Shown here piece after piece: positions 10,401-20,589 of a stretch of 64,000 nt of DNA. Position 1 is the first letter of the stretch; every line of letters starts with the position of its first letter. Below the pieces are notes generated by a model. It worked only from the letters and a program-made list of their open reading frames with translations, did not search any database and was not told the DNA's origin. A program made the translations under genes and the position numbers. The DNA is from Phymatolithon calcareum (lineage: Eukaryota; Rhodophyta; Florideophyceae; Hapalidiales), in NCBI GenBank assembly GCA_977006965.1, contig OZ345372.1, positions 2,418,001 to 2,482,000 on the forward strand, in the 5' to 3' direction.

Positions 10401-10506
10401 ATACCTTCTCAATAAATCTATTTATATACGAGGACGCCGCGTAGGTCGGGCTGGCTGCTGTGCGCATCTATGGGACATTAATTCTCATAACGATTTCCAG
10501 TTTTAC

Positions 10507-10689
10507 TTGCGCGCGGTACAGGATCCCTTCGGTTGCTGCGAAGGGACGCTCCCTGTAGGGCGTGCAGGAGGCAGAGAAGGCATTCGGGAAGCTATAAGTT
10601 TTTCCACTAAACTCCGCGTTGCAACATGGAATTGCGGCGGCCTATCGAACATCACGATGAGTCTCTGTAAGGATTTGAAAGCGCCGCCT
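10507..10689 (+). pseudogene. LINE 5' end with start of APE endonuclease
   Basis: The frame contains FSTKLRVATWNCGGLSNI, the typical first strand of an APE-type LINE endonuclease, then an LCKDLKAP segment. Directly afterwards the sequence changes to the 3' end of family F (10690-10872). The 5' part includes hairpin CCCTTCG-loop-CGAAGGG at 10525-10545, also present at 51005-51025. Probably an internally deleted family F copy. Confidence 0.6.
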
Positions 10690-10872
10690 GGTCCGCCAGG
10701 TGCTGACCCAATGCGTCAGACCAACTCATGAATCAATCTTTGGTGACTTACCTAGCCTAGACATCCAAACCGCAGTCCAGCTCGCTAACAATACAGTAGA
10801 GTGGAAAAAACTTAGACCCTCGAATCGCTGCTAGACCCATTAGGGGAAAAGGCAAAATGAATGAATGAATAT
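10690..10872 (+). pseudogene. Family F LINE 3' end
   Basis: Matches 11975-12150 and 49985-50150 (minus strand): a GTGCTGACCCAATGCGTC block, a DLPSLDIQTAVQLA segment and the ending AAAATGAATGAATGAAT at about 10853-10870, a tetranucleotide tail. Joined directly to an endonuclease start upstream. Confidence 0.65.
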
Positions 10873-11770
10873 CCAGTTTTCGGAAGTGGAATTGCTTTTC
10901 AACTAAACGTTTCGTAATGTTTCAAGTTTCAGCTCAAAAGTGTTTGAAAACATATGTAGCGAAAGTTTGCAAATCAAGGCTGCACGTGGAATCAGACACT
11001 GCAACCTATGCCGCGTCTTCTTAAACAGTGCACGAACAATGACTGATAATGACGATTATTCGGACTGGGTCTATGTGTCGCTAAAGCTCCACGATGAAGA
11101 GATGTTTCGGTAGGGTCAGCGTCTCCGATGACGCCAGCCCTTGAAAACGGACGAGCAGTAATCTGCTCCTGCGCCCATCAAATGCGCTAGTGAGCGCAGT
11201 ACGTTTGACAGACGGCTTGAGCGCGGTCCTCTGCGGCGTGATGCCGTCGGACACACGGGACGCACAGGTTGGTGAAGTATGTTTTTGATATTTCATAACT
11301 TGATTCAGACCTGCACTTCGTTCGGTTGTCGCCTCGCTGAGTATAAATAGGCCTACATTCTGCAAACCAAGAGTGAAGGGTGTACTAACGGCTAAAGCTT
11401 GTGATACTGTTAACGCTGTAGCCGCGAGAATATTTAAACCGGATCTTATCGGTTCACTGTGTCTCGCCTTAAAATTGTCGCAGAAGAAGATGGCTAGCAA
11501 TCAAGAAGAGTAGAAGGGCATAAGAAGTTACTTAGAAGCCGTTAGGGTGCTGCTCGAATGTAGCAACGTATTGCTAGCATGTCTTCTCGTCTCAAGCAAA
11601 TCTGCAAAACCGCTTGATTAGTTTTCAGGAAGGTCAAACTGCCATTGTCCCCGCGTAGAGGTGGGACGTTCGATATCTGAACTTCTGTTCTGGCATGCTC
11701 TCATCTGCGTCACTATGCTGCAATATTGATTAATTCTCAAGAAGGCCCCTACACGATCTCACGAAATAGT
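10873..11770. other. Unassigned stretch with a TATA-like motif
   Basis: TATAAATAG occurs at 11342-11350 on the plus strand, but only a very short ORF follows (ATG at 11490, stop at 11511). A 139-codon minus-strand frame at 11081-11500 has no motif. It could be a decayed LTR or host intergenic DNA. Confidence 0.35.
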
Positions 11771-11774
11771 TCAA

Positions 11775-12155
11775 CGAGAGAATAAGTGCGGCCCTGGAAA
11801 CAGGTCCGTCCTCACGATGTCGACACCAAGTGGGAGCGCCAGAGGCTCGCCATTACATTGGGAAGACCAGTTGCCGACGAGTCTAGGGACCCAATAACGA
11901 TGTAGTATTGTGCGCCAGAGACATTCGACGGAGTTGGCTCGGACGCATTCTTAGGATGGACGAAAGTCGCTTGGCTCGTCAAGTGCTACTGCACTGCGTC
12001 CGTCGAACCCCAGTGTCAGTCTTTGCCGACGTCCCGGACCTCGACGTGCAAACAGCAGTCAAACTCGCAACAAATATATTTGAATGCAAGAAGCTTAAGA
12101 CCTTAAAGAGTTTGCTAGCCTCACAAGGAGAATACGCAAAATGAATGAACACAGT
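11775..12155 (+). pseudogene. Family F LINE C-terminus and tail
   Basis: The frame gives ITLGRPVADESRDP, CARDIRRSWLGRILRMDESR, ARQVLLHCV and DLDVQTAVKLATN, ending in GEYAK and a tail AAAATGAATGAA. The W-G-R/H-x-LRM-D-x-R motif is typical of the C-terminus of RTE-like LINEs. 5' truncated; one stop at about 11903. Confidence 0.75.
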
Positions 12156-12211
12156 CTTCGAAAAGTGTTGTGCTCAATGGGGGAGCCGACCGAATGCCCC
12201 ATTTACCGCTA

Positions 12212-12460
12212 ATTGACGCAGCCGAACGCACTCGCTTTCTCATTGGCGTCACTTGTAGAGCATATTCCCGTTTCGCCAATATTGCAAGTGTCGCCGGTTC
12301 GAATCCTCGGGGATAAACTCCGATCTCTTGTAGTTTATGAATTGAACCAACAGTATTTCGACCTCTTGATAGAATCATGTCGTCTGTACCCGCTTGTCGA
12401 TAATACTTACTCCAAGATAGGAAATCCTCCAGGCTGGATTCAGTTCTCGCCCCACAAGCT
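12212..12460 (-). pseudogene. Family A LINE, inverted 5' segment (twin priming)
   Basis: The minus strand encodes the region from LVGRELNPAWRISYLGVS through VGSIHKLQEIGVYPRGFEP to REYALQVTPMRKR with stops. It is joined at about 12458 head-to-head to the next downstream family A segment on the plus strand. Confidence 0.8.
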
Positions 12461-13118
12461 CCAGAGATAAGGAGGGTACATCAGGCGGCAAGGATTGCCT
12501 TGAGCTTGGTGAAAAATTTCCTGGAATACGCAGATGAATACTGATGTAGGGAAAAGGATCTGGAAGACGAAGCAAAGGATATTCGGTATCCCAGGGATGA
12601 GGAATACCTGAAACAAGCACTAGAACAAGCGGAAGATGGTATTGTCTACATATTAGGAGAGAAAAATAGATTCTAGGAGGCTGAAGAAGAGGGAAGGACA
12701 TTTAAAGTCCCTATAGACAAGCCGAAAAAAGCCACCAGTAGTACTACATTCTGTAGTACTGTCACGTAATCTACATATAAGGGACAAGATTACGCGTCTG
12801 CGATGCCTGAGGGTGATTTTCACCAGAGCTCCGCTGCGGCGAAAATCAATTTGGGTGCATACTTTGGAAGCAGTGCAATGATCGAGCTTGTTGCCCTCCA
12901 GCGCTTACTAGGGTCGATATCAATAGACCAAGAGACCGAATATAAATGCAAAAGATTATCCCGAGCCCTTGCAGGGAGAGAACAGCGAATTAATGAGATC
13001 TTAGGTGTCTAGAACGCGTTAGGTATGGAAGCCAGCCGGAAGCGGCCCTGTTACTCCTACTGAGGTTTAGGAGTATAAGTTGTTTTGTTTTTTTTAAAAA
13101 TAAAACAACTTATGTCTC
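12458..13118 (+). pseudogene. Family A LINE, 3' segment of the twin-primed copy
   Basis: Starts in the block APE(I/M)RRVHQAA, runs through the charged segment (FLEYADEY, EAKDIRYPRDEEYLKQALEQAE) with several stops, then LGAYFGSSAMIELVALQRLL, ETEYKCKRLSRALAGREQRI. The tail at 13030-13118 contains an unusual inverted repeat (ATAAGTTGTTTT at 13075 and its complement ending at 13113), not present in other copies. Confidence 0.8.
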
Positions 13119-15211
13119 CGTCCTTAACTCCCACTGTGACTTCTGCCTCCGAATTATCTCATGCGCTCCGGACGGCAACTTCCAGGTAAGGATCTGGCGG
13201 TCACAGTCTGGCTGTGGAATAGACACTACGAGGAAATAGAAAATAGGGTCGGAAAAGTTCACCAAGACCTCTACTGAAAAATAAATTGTCGGATTTTTGG
13301 CCCCGTCGACATCGAGCTGTCGCTTAACCTTTATTGGTGCTTGTCGCGTGTCATAGAGGAAGAAGAAGAGTCAAAGCTGCAGCTGTACAATTTGAGCACA
13401 TGCGGCAAACTGCGTGAGCGTATTCCTCATTTTACAGCTATAATGACGGTAAAGAAATGTTTTCTCTATTCTAAAAAAGAACCTGCCAGCAGGAGGTATG
13501 GAATGCATCACGCTTTGTGGGCATCGAGCTGGTGTACAGTACATAAGTGCTTTTCTGTACAGAGAGATATAAAGTTGCTCTCCGTTGCGAAAAGCTGACT
13601 TAGTGAACGTACAGTGTCTTGATACTCATAGAGATGATCGGAAATGCGCTCGTGTGGAGGTGCCGTGGGTGATGTGCGAGAGCATAGTTGTTTAAGGGGG
13701 CAGCATAATCGACAGGCTACGACCCAAAACTTGCCGCGAGGGATACGGTGGGAACTGGGGATCATGGAGCGGACCGGATATGTGCCTTTGCAAAACTCAG
13801 ATTATTCAAAGAGTTTACAGTTGTTGACGAACACAGAGTCTATAAACAGTCGATGGCTGTCTGTTTCCAAGAGTCATCCCGAGTCTCCAATGAGGAAAAG
13901 GAGATTAAGTACAAAGGGACAGGATTTGATCGTGTACAAAAAGAGAGAACAAGGGTCCTTCAAAATCGCAGGTTTGAGCATTGGGAAGAGAACTAGTTGA
14001 GAGAAAACTGCGAAATTTTTCTTCGCCCGTAGATCTAAAAATACTAAGCACACCGCCGGCCTCTATTGAAGTCGTCCTGCTGTAATCTTCACGGAATGCA
14101 GATCGCGATGAACCAGAGGCTAAGGCACCTGGTCCTCGAGTGGTCTGAACTGTTCTTGCTTCGTGGATGCAACGCTTGCCGCCTTTCTCAACGCTACCAG
14201 TGGCAAAGAGCAACAGCATTACAACTGTTTCTCCAGGAAATTCCTCCGGACCTCTGATCTACGTTTCCGGAAAGAGCGTTTGTTCTTGACATAGCTTTTC
14301 ATTGCTATACTCAGTTCTTCTCGAACGTTTGTTACAATGAGGCCCAGAAAAGATCAGCCAGGTATGCTCGAACTATATAAATATTTACAGGATGTGGGGA
14401 CAAAATGAATAACAGAAGATGTCCGCTAGACCATCTGAGTATTACATAGCGAAAGAAATAAAAATCAGCTCGTGCTCGAGATTTCAGCGTCCCATCCCAA
14501 TTTCTTCGAGAAATTTGTCTGCCGTAAAAATATTGGACATAGCTTATCTGCCAATAACTTCGCCTCAGGAAGCCACATGTCATGCATGCGTACAGGAACG
14601 ATAAATATGGACGCCTGGTATTTCGACGGCGGCCTCGGTTGCAGCCGGAATTTCCTTAGTTCCTCTTTCTTCGCTTCTGGCAGCAAATGAAGCCTGCCGA
14701 TTTGCAACCTGGCGGATATAATTAAGGCTAACACTAGCAATAGAAGAGTGCAGAATTGAAGACATATGCAGGTCCTGAACGGCATGGATGGCGCACCCAT
14801 GCCATCGAATCCATATTAGATTGGGGTCGCGGGGAAGGAGTAGGGACTTTGCCACAACTAGAAATGAAAAAAGGAAAGGACAGCAAGTCGGAATGATGTT
14901 GGAGAATTGTAGTTATTGGTGCACACGAAATGGCAAAGGCTCATAGAAGAAAACTGTTCGAGAGAGGATCAATTGCTGCCAGAATCTTGCTGTTTGTAGA
15001 GAGTCGAGTGGGAAATGCATATTCAATGTTAAGGTTGCAGTACAACTACGTAAGATGATTCGCAACAATAATAGTCCAACCAGGTCCATTTCAATACATG
15101 GAGTTACAATGTCCCGCTGTAATATGAACGGCATTGTGTCATGCACTGCCTAGTATAGTTTGAAATGGTTTCTATAAACAGGGAACTACGGGGGCTTCAG
15201 ATATAGTACTT
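13119..15211. other. No supported gene
   Basis: Many short overlapping frames. The frame at 14465-14800 (minus, 111 codons) has a hydrophobic stretch (LLLLVLALII, about residues 18-30) that could be a membrane segment, but a second minus-strand frame overlaps it and nothing supports either. Frames at 13341-13598 and 13644-14000 (plus) lack motifs. Confidence 0.4.
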
Positions 15212-15745
15212 TTTTTTCCTTTCAAGTTTATTTAAAAGCCTCACAGGCTTCCGAAGATATGGGCGAGGCTTCCTCTGATGCTACCTACCATGTGCAGCTC
15301 ACGAAACGTCCACCAGTATGGTGGACGGGAAAACTCAGGACTCAAAGTAGTCCTTTCTTAGTCCTCTACGGGATTGTTGTGCTTGGACTCGACCATTTTT
15401 TGCTTTGCATTCTGCGGATTAATACAGGCTTTCTTCGTTCTCCATGCGTTCTATGAGTGTCTTCCTAAATAGTAAGAGCTCACCTAGCGCCTTTTCTGTT
15501 TCCAGGCGTTTTTCTCCTTCGAGTTCGTACCCTGCTAGCGTGCGTTCAAGGGTCTCCATATGCTCTCTGGCTCTGGTGCCGAATTCTTCAGTCATACTTG
15601 TTGTTGACACCTGTGGGAATCTGCCACAGGCATACTGCAGCGCGAGTTGTCTGTGGTTCACCTTGGGGAACTTGCGGATTGCTGGCAATTCTCTTGTCTT
15701 GTCGTATGGTATCTTTATTTTCCGTTTCGATTCTAGGCGATCAGA
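15212..15745 (-). pseudogene. Family G LINE C-terminus and 3' end
   Basis: The minus strand encodes ARELPAI-type sequence, KFPKVNHRQLALQYACGRFP, EEFGTRAREHMETLERTLAG, ELLLFRKTLIERMENEE and a stop at about 15419. The 3' region (GTGAGCTGCACATGGTAGGTA, CCCATATCTTCGGAAG, AGGCTTTTAAATAAACTTG) ends in an A-run near 15212. The coding part looks helical and charged; its function is unknown. No RT is seen in any copy here, so the LINE assignment rests on truncation pattern and 3' end. Confidence 0.65.
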
Positions 15746-16334
15746 TATAGTACTGCTCTATCGTCTCAGAGACGTACGATGACAATAAGTTTCGTGAGAT
15801 TAAATATTGCAGAGAACCTGTTTTCAGTGAATAAAGAATGCCTTAGTATTCTACTTGACGGCATTGGAGATTCATGTGAACATGGCAGCTCACCGTACCC
15901 ATAGTTTTTTTGCAACTGTTTAGTTGTTTATTTGAAAGCCCTCATTAACACTCCTAAGACTGTACGGGAGCAGCTTTTCGTAACTTGTTCATTGTAGTAT
16001 ATCGCCTGGTCCCTAATACAGGGACTCGTCGTTTTCCATATTGTCAATTATGGTGACGCTGTAGAGTGGTATGGAAACTAATGCCTTTTCCGTTCTTATT
16101 ATTTCTCTGGAGTCCAGACCGTACCTATAGTGCTATATTAAGGGTGAAACGATGACACTAGGAATGTTTATTGGAGGACTCCAAACGCAAGTAGCTTAGA
16201 TCTCTCCTCGGTATTTATGAGGCAACTACCCAGTCTGCGAGATATCCTCTTCTTACTCCGCAGTTTCGAAATTAAGGAATAACGCCCTCACAAGAAAAAA
16301 CATGTCTCAAGTGACTCCGTTTAGCAGTCAGTCG
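15746..16334. other. No supported feature
   Basis: No long frame, repeat terminus or inverted repeat recognised. Confidence 0.4.
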
Positions 16335-16742
16335 TGTTTTTATTCAAGTTTATTTAACAGCCTCACAGACTTCCGAAGATATGGGCGAGGCTTCCTCTGA
16401 TGCTACCTACCTTTATGCAGCTCACGCAACGCCCACTAGAATCGCGGACGAGAAAACTCAGGATTCAAAGTAATCCTATCTCAGTCCTCTACAGGATTGC
16501 TGGTGCTTGGACTCGACCGCTTTTTGCCTTGCCTTATACGAATCAATACAGGCCTTCTTCTTTCTCCATGCGTTCTATGAGTGTCTTCCTAAATAGTAAG
16601 AGATCATCTAGCGCCTTTTCTGCTTCTAGTCGTTTTTCTCCTTCTAGGTCGTACCCTGCTAGCATGCTTTCAAGGGTCTATATGCTCTCTGGCTCTTGTG
16701 CCGAATTCTTCGGCCATACTTGTTATTGACACCTGTGGAAAT
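16335..16742 (-). pseudogene. Family G LINE 3' end, second copy
   Basis: Same blocks as 15212-15745: CGRFPQVS, MAEEFGTRAREH, LLLFRKTLIERME and the 3' end ending AATAAACTTGAAT. 5' truncated at about 16742, where family F sequence begins. Confidence 0.65.
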
Positions 16743-16955
16743 CTTCCGCAGTCACTTCTAACTCCACCGCAATTGAACCGATGCGGAATGATATAAATGC
16801 GACAACACTCGAGCACAAACGTTGAGTCGGAATGAAGTTTGAAGGAATATCCGAGCCAAGTCCATCGAATGTCTCTGGCGCACAATACCATATCGATAGT
16901 GGGGTCCCTAGACTCGTCGACAATAGGTCTTCTTGATATTCTGGACAACATTTTG
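16743..16955 (-). pseudogene. Family F LINE, C-terminal part
   Basis: Minus strand: ISRRPIVDESRDP, then LCARDIRWTWLGYSFK, matching 11850-11960. It continues the family F RT at 17429-18412, separated by the family A insertion at 16966-17428. Confidence 0.6.
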
Positions 16956-16965
16956 GCATATGTAG

Positions 16966-17428
16966 AGCGGAAGAAGGTATGGTGTCAAAAAAAGCGACGC
17001 CTGCGAGCAACAGTCAAAGTCTGGTCGTTGGAAGAAGAGGGCCGGACAGTTAAAATCCCGATCGGCGTACCGAACGACCTACCAGGAGTGCTATATATAA
17101 GGGACAGAACTGCGCGTTTGAGATGCCTGAGAGTCATTTTCAACAGAGTTCCTTTGTCGAGAAAATCCATTCTGGTTAAGTACTTTGGGACTGGTGCTGT
17201 GGTTGAGCTTATCGTGTTGCAATGTATACTACGGTCTATGAAGATGGACCAAGAAACGGAATATGAATGCAAAAGACGTACTCGGGCCCTCACAGGGAGA
17301 GAAATTCGGATTAAGGATATATTAGAAGGATAGTATAGAGATGAGTATGGAAAACAGCGAGAAGCTGCCCTGTTACTCAAATTGAGGCTTTGGGAGCTTT
17401 TAAAATAAATCAACATATATCCCCATCT
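16966..17428 (+). pseudogene. Family A LINE, 5'-truncated copy inside family F
   Basis: Codes from MVSKKRRL-like sequence through VKVWSLEEEGRTVKIPIG, LPGVLYIRDRTARLRCLRVI, FGTGAVVELIVLQ, ETEYECKR and GREIRIKDILEG with a stop at 17331-17333, then the family tail to ATATATCCCC at 17428. This C-terminal piece is almost undamaged. Very similar to the minus-strand copy at 19469-20107. Confidence 0.85.
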
Positions 17429-18412
17429 GAGTTTTTTGCGAACATTTTCAGTTAGCTTCCATGGTTGGCAACCGTAGAGGAGAATTGATAGGACAGAGGA
17501 GCGCAGGATGCGTAATCGGAGATCCTGTGATAGGATCTTGTCCGTAAGAATCCGTTTGATTCCTTGGAAGCGAGACAAGGCTATTGCAAAGCCGTGATTA
17601 ATGGGGACCATTGGGTCTCCGTCGAAAGGCTGCGGTACTCCCAGATACCTGAAGTTTCTGATGTTTGCCAAGTCTACTCTTCCCACGTGAACGAGCTCTA
17701 AAGCTGCTTGTGCAGAATTCTGTTTTACGGCCTTGACAAGTTTTTCTGCTAAGGACCATGCACGTGATGCGACCTTGGCACGTGGCAGCTCTAAGAGACC
17801 CCAGTCCTCTCGCGATAGGCAGAAAGGTTCACGCGGTTCCCCGTCGAAATATTCAACGGATACGTACATCCTTTTCCGGTCATTAACTCGGAACACGGTG
17901 CTCAAGTGCCACTCAAATCGGATGATGTCGTCCCATTTTCAGATGGGAATCTTGGCACCCACAGGTGAGCATGGTTTCGTAGGAGTCTAGATGACCGGCG
18001 AGCCGAGTTTGCAATGCAAGCGTCGGTGCGTCGCCAGAGTGCTTTCGTAGGGCAACTTCGTGTGGCAATCGGTGCACTTGTACTTAAAGTTCAAATCTTC
18101 CACGTCATACTCCGATGTTCGCGTAACTCTCTTTGCGTTCTGAATGTGTTGCACAAACTCTTTTGTGAGGCAATAACTAGGCCTCCTTCTGTACTTTTGG
18201 CTAGACGTAAAATAGAGAGCCTTTGTTAGGCTTCCTTTGCGTTATTGTCCAGCAGTGCGACATCGTCTGCGTGCTCGAGTTTTTTGATTCGGAGCGTGGG
18301 TGAGAGACTGACCCCGGCGGTCTTAGGATTGTGCCTACGAAAAATGCGGTCGAGGGCAATGATGAAGTAGAGGGAACTTATTATGTCACCCTGTAGCACA
18401 CCTCGTTCTATA
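17429..18412 (-). pseudogene. Family F (RTE-like) reverse transcriptase fragment
   Basis: Minus strand from 18412: IERGVLQGDIISSLYFIIAL, LEHADDVALLD (ADD palm motif), then after stops a long frame (to 17405) with NIRNFRYLGVPQ, FQGIKRILTDKILS, RLRILRSSVLSILLYGCQPW and KLTENVRKKL. The LLYG-x-x-x-W motif and following helix are typical of the thumb of RTE/Jockey-type RTs. 5' truncated at the start of the family A copy at 18413. Confidence 0.8.
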
Positions 18413-18756
18413 TGCACCTTCAGGAGCTTGGAGTGAATGTTCGAGGATTCAAACCGGAGACATGCATCAGGATCTTTAAGTCGCTAATTATCCCGAAATG
18501 GGAGTATGCGCTACACGTGACTCCAATGAAAATCGATTGCTCTCGGCAATCGAATCGGCAGAGGGCTTGTTCTACAAGAATGTTTTCGGAAAATATGCCG
18601 AACACCGCCGGGACCGAATGTGAGTTCTGTGCCGACTGGGACCACCAAAGATGAAGAGACGTCATCAAGCAGAAAGGTTTGCATTAAGCCCGGTAAGGCA
18701 CAAAAAGCGCCTTGAAGAACAGAAGAGTACTTTGGAAGAGATGAGCACATAAAGGA

Positions 18757-18982
18757 TGGATGGATTTCTGTTTTATTGAAGCTCCCTTAGTCAATTATAA
18801 TTGCACCTGAGAGACTTTTCGTTGCGCTACAATCCTTCGCTTACGTTTTGATTTTGAGATAACTGTGAGAGCTTCATCGAGTTCGGAATCTTCGTTTCTT
18901 GCTCGTTCTTGCCAGGGATATGGGAAGCGGTGAAATAACCAGTTCGTGCAAAGAAGCCTGTGCTTCGTTTTTTGAGGGTGAG
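18757..18982 (-). mobile_element. Family E-like LINE 3' fragment with 17-bp TSD
   Basis: Flanked by GATGAGCACATAAAGGA (18740-18756) and GATGAGGACATAAAGGA (18983-18999), one difference. The minus strand encodes KHRLLCTNWLFHRFPYP, resembling the E block RILCTRWFVGHFP, then a stop and a 3' end CTTCAATAAAACAGAAATCC. A short target-primed insertion. Confidence 0.7.
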
Positions 18983-19165
18983 GATGAGGACATAAAGGAA
19001 GCAATGAAGGATACTGAATATCTCAAGATTTATGAATACTTGCGATAAGCCCTTCAGAAAGCCCAGGAGGGATCTGTCACGAAGAAGAGGAGTAGTGAAG
19101 AAACAATTAAGGTATGGGAAAAAGAAGAATATGGCAGATCAATGAAGATTCCTACTGAAGGGGAT

Positions 19166-19458
19166 TGTTTGTTTGTTTATTGCAGGTTATTCGAATTACA
19201 CAAAGTGTACATTATTCAACATCTAGGGGTCCTCTAAATGTTCCTGATATGGATCCATTCCGGGTACTCGCGTATCTGCTTCGCGCTAGTACTGCTGCAC
19301 ACCACTCCACGGCGACATCCGTGTGCCCTTTGCGGAACATTAATTCAATTCTTGCTTGTGACAGGTCTCGAACCGGCGACCTCAACATTCCTGCCTGTAT
19401 CATACCGAAATATGCGCACAGGTGCGCGGAGGCAGTTTTACCACTATACCACAGGTGA
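19166..19458 (-). mobile_element. tRNA-headed SINE, copy 1 (293 bp)
   Basis: Minus strand 5' end: ACCTGTGGTATAGTGGTAAAA, with an A-box (TGGTATAGTGG; complement at 19441-19451) and a B-box (GGTTCGAGACC; complement at 19364-19374), i.e. internal RNA polymerase III promoter elements. The A-B distance is longer than in a standard tRNA. A unique body and a 3' end AATAAACAAACAAACA follow. Flanked by identical 14-bp repeats CTACTGAAGGGGAT at 19152-19165 and 19459-19472. No coding capacity. A second copy at 48982-49541 confirms the unit and its ends. Confidence 0.85.
19364..19374 (-). promoter_or_regulatory. Pol III B-box in SINE copy 1
   Basis: GGTTCGAGACC on the minus strand fits GGTTCGANNCC; copy 2 has GGTTCGAGTCC. 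The T-stem around it is imperfect (one mismatch) and no acceptor stem can be formed, so this is a SINE head and not a tRNA. Confidence 0.7.
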
Positions 19459-19468
19459 CTACTGAAGG

Positions 19469-20107
19469 GGATATATGCTGATTTATTTTAAAAGCTCCCA
19501 AAGCCTCAAATTGAGTAACAGGGCAGCTTCTCGTTGTTTTCGATACTCATCTCTCTACTCTCCTTCTAATATCTCCTTAATTCGAATTTCTCTCTCTGTG
19601 AGGGCCCGAGTAAGTCTTTTGCATTCATATTCCGTTTCTTGGTCCATCTTCATAGCCCGTAGCATACGTTGCAACACGATAAGCTCCACCACAGCACCAG
19701 TCCCAAAGTATTTTCTCCACAAAGGAACTCTGTTGAAAATGACTCTCAGGCATCTCAACCGCACAGTTCTGTCCCTTATATATAGCACTCCTGGTAGGTC
19801 GTTCGGTAGGCCGATCGGGATTTTAACTGTCCGACCCTCTTCTTCCAACGACCAGACTTTGACTGTTGCTTGTAGGCTTCGCTTTTTTGACACCATTCCT
19901 TCTTCCGCTTGTTTCAGAGCTTCTTTAAGGTGTTCCTCTTCCCCGAGATACCCAATGTCCTTTGATACGACTTCCAGATCTTCTTCTTTTCCCTGGTATT
20001 CTTCTGAAAGCTCCAGGAACTCCCTCTGTCTTACCAAGCTTAAGGCGAACCTTTCAGCCTGGTGCATTCTCCTCATCTGTGGGCTGGCGAGACGGCAGAG
20101 CACTTTC
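19469..20107 (-). pseudogene. Family A LINE, opposite-strand copy nested in the 18.4-kb copy
   Basis: Minus-strand frame 20103-19555 of 182 codons: VLCRLASPQMRRMHQAERFA, the charged segment (EEYQGKEEDLE, KALKQAEEG), VKVWSLEEEGRTVKIPIG, RLRCLRVIFNRVPLW, FGTGAVVELIVLQRML, ETEYECKRLTRAL and EREIRIKEIL. The remaining frame is undamaged; a few residues are missing at LWRK-YFG. Flanked by CCTACTGAAGG (at 19151-19161 before the SINE, and 20107-20117). Confidence 0.85.
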
Positions 20108-20379
20108 CTACTGAAGGCAAACTACCAGGGATCCTTTACATAGGAGAACACGTTTGAGACTCACAGGAGCTCTTGATGGAAGAGAATTACGAATCAAGAA
20201 CGTTTTGAGTAGCCAGAGGACTTTAGCTTAGAGAATATCGCAAGAGCTGCCCCGTTACTCCAAGTTGAGGCTTTGGGAGCTCTCAAAATAAAATCATCAA
20301 ATATCCTTCTATATGCACCCTTCTGGAGGCATGCGCTCCGCTGCGCAGTCGGATGCGAACTGTGACCGTCGCCAAGGAC

Positions 20380-20545
20380 TATGAACAAGTTTCGATCGGC
20401 TCCTTCGGGAGCGCACGGAAATAAGTGGCCGGTTTAGGCGGCCCCCGTTTTGGGAGACCAGCGGTGATAACAGATCGCCACGGCTAACTGGTGTGCGACG
20501 ACAATCTTGAAGAGCACGTGGACCTTCGCGAGGCTCTAAAACGCT
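20380..20545 (+). repeat. Unclassified dispersed repeat J, copy 1
   Basis: Alignable with 56995-57165: GTTTTGGGAGACCAGC, ACGGCTAACTGGTGTGCGAC and GAAGAGCACGTGGACCTT have near matches in the same order. No ORF in either copy and no ends identified. Confidence 0.5.
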
Positions 20546-20589
20546 GAGCGTGCGACAGGTAATAAACTCTCTTTTTTTCTAAACTGTTC

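Larger units (their letters stand above)
18413..20312 (+). pseudogene. Family A LINE hosting three nested insertions
   Basis: Plus-strand pieces at 18413-18756, 18983-19165 and 20108-20312 form one 5'-truncated copy: GVNVRGFKPETCI, WEYALHVTPM, the charged segment, and the tail at 20235-20312. Between them lie a 226-bp family E-like insertion, a SINE and an opposite-strand family A copy. An internal deletion at about 20153 joins the start of the C-terminal block to GACTCACAGG at a TTT microhomology. Confidence 0.85.

Noticed and set aside
12292-12302. GGTTCGAATCC, a perfect pol III B-box
   Set aside because: It lies in family A coding sequence on the other strand (the RGFEP segment) with no A-box or cloverleaf around it.
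19360-19460. A tRNA gene on the minus strand
   Set aside because: A- and B-boxes are good, but no acceptor stem forms, the T-stem has a mismatch, and the unit continues into a SINE body with TSDs and a second copy.
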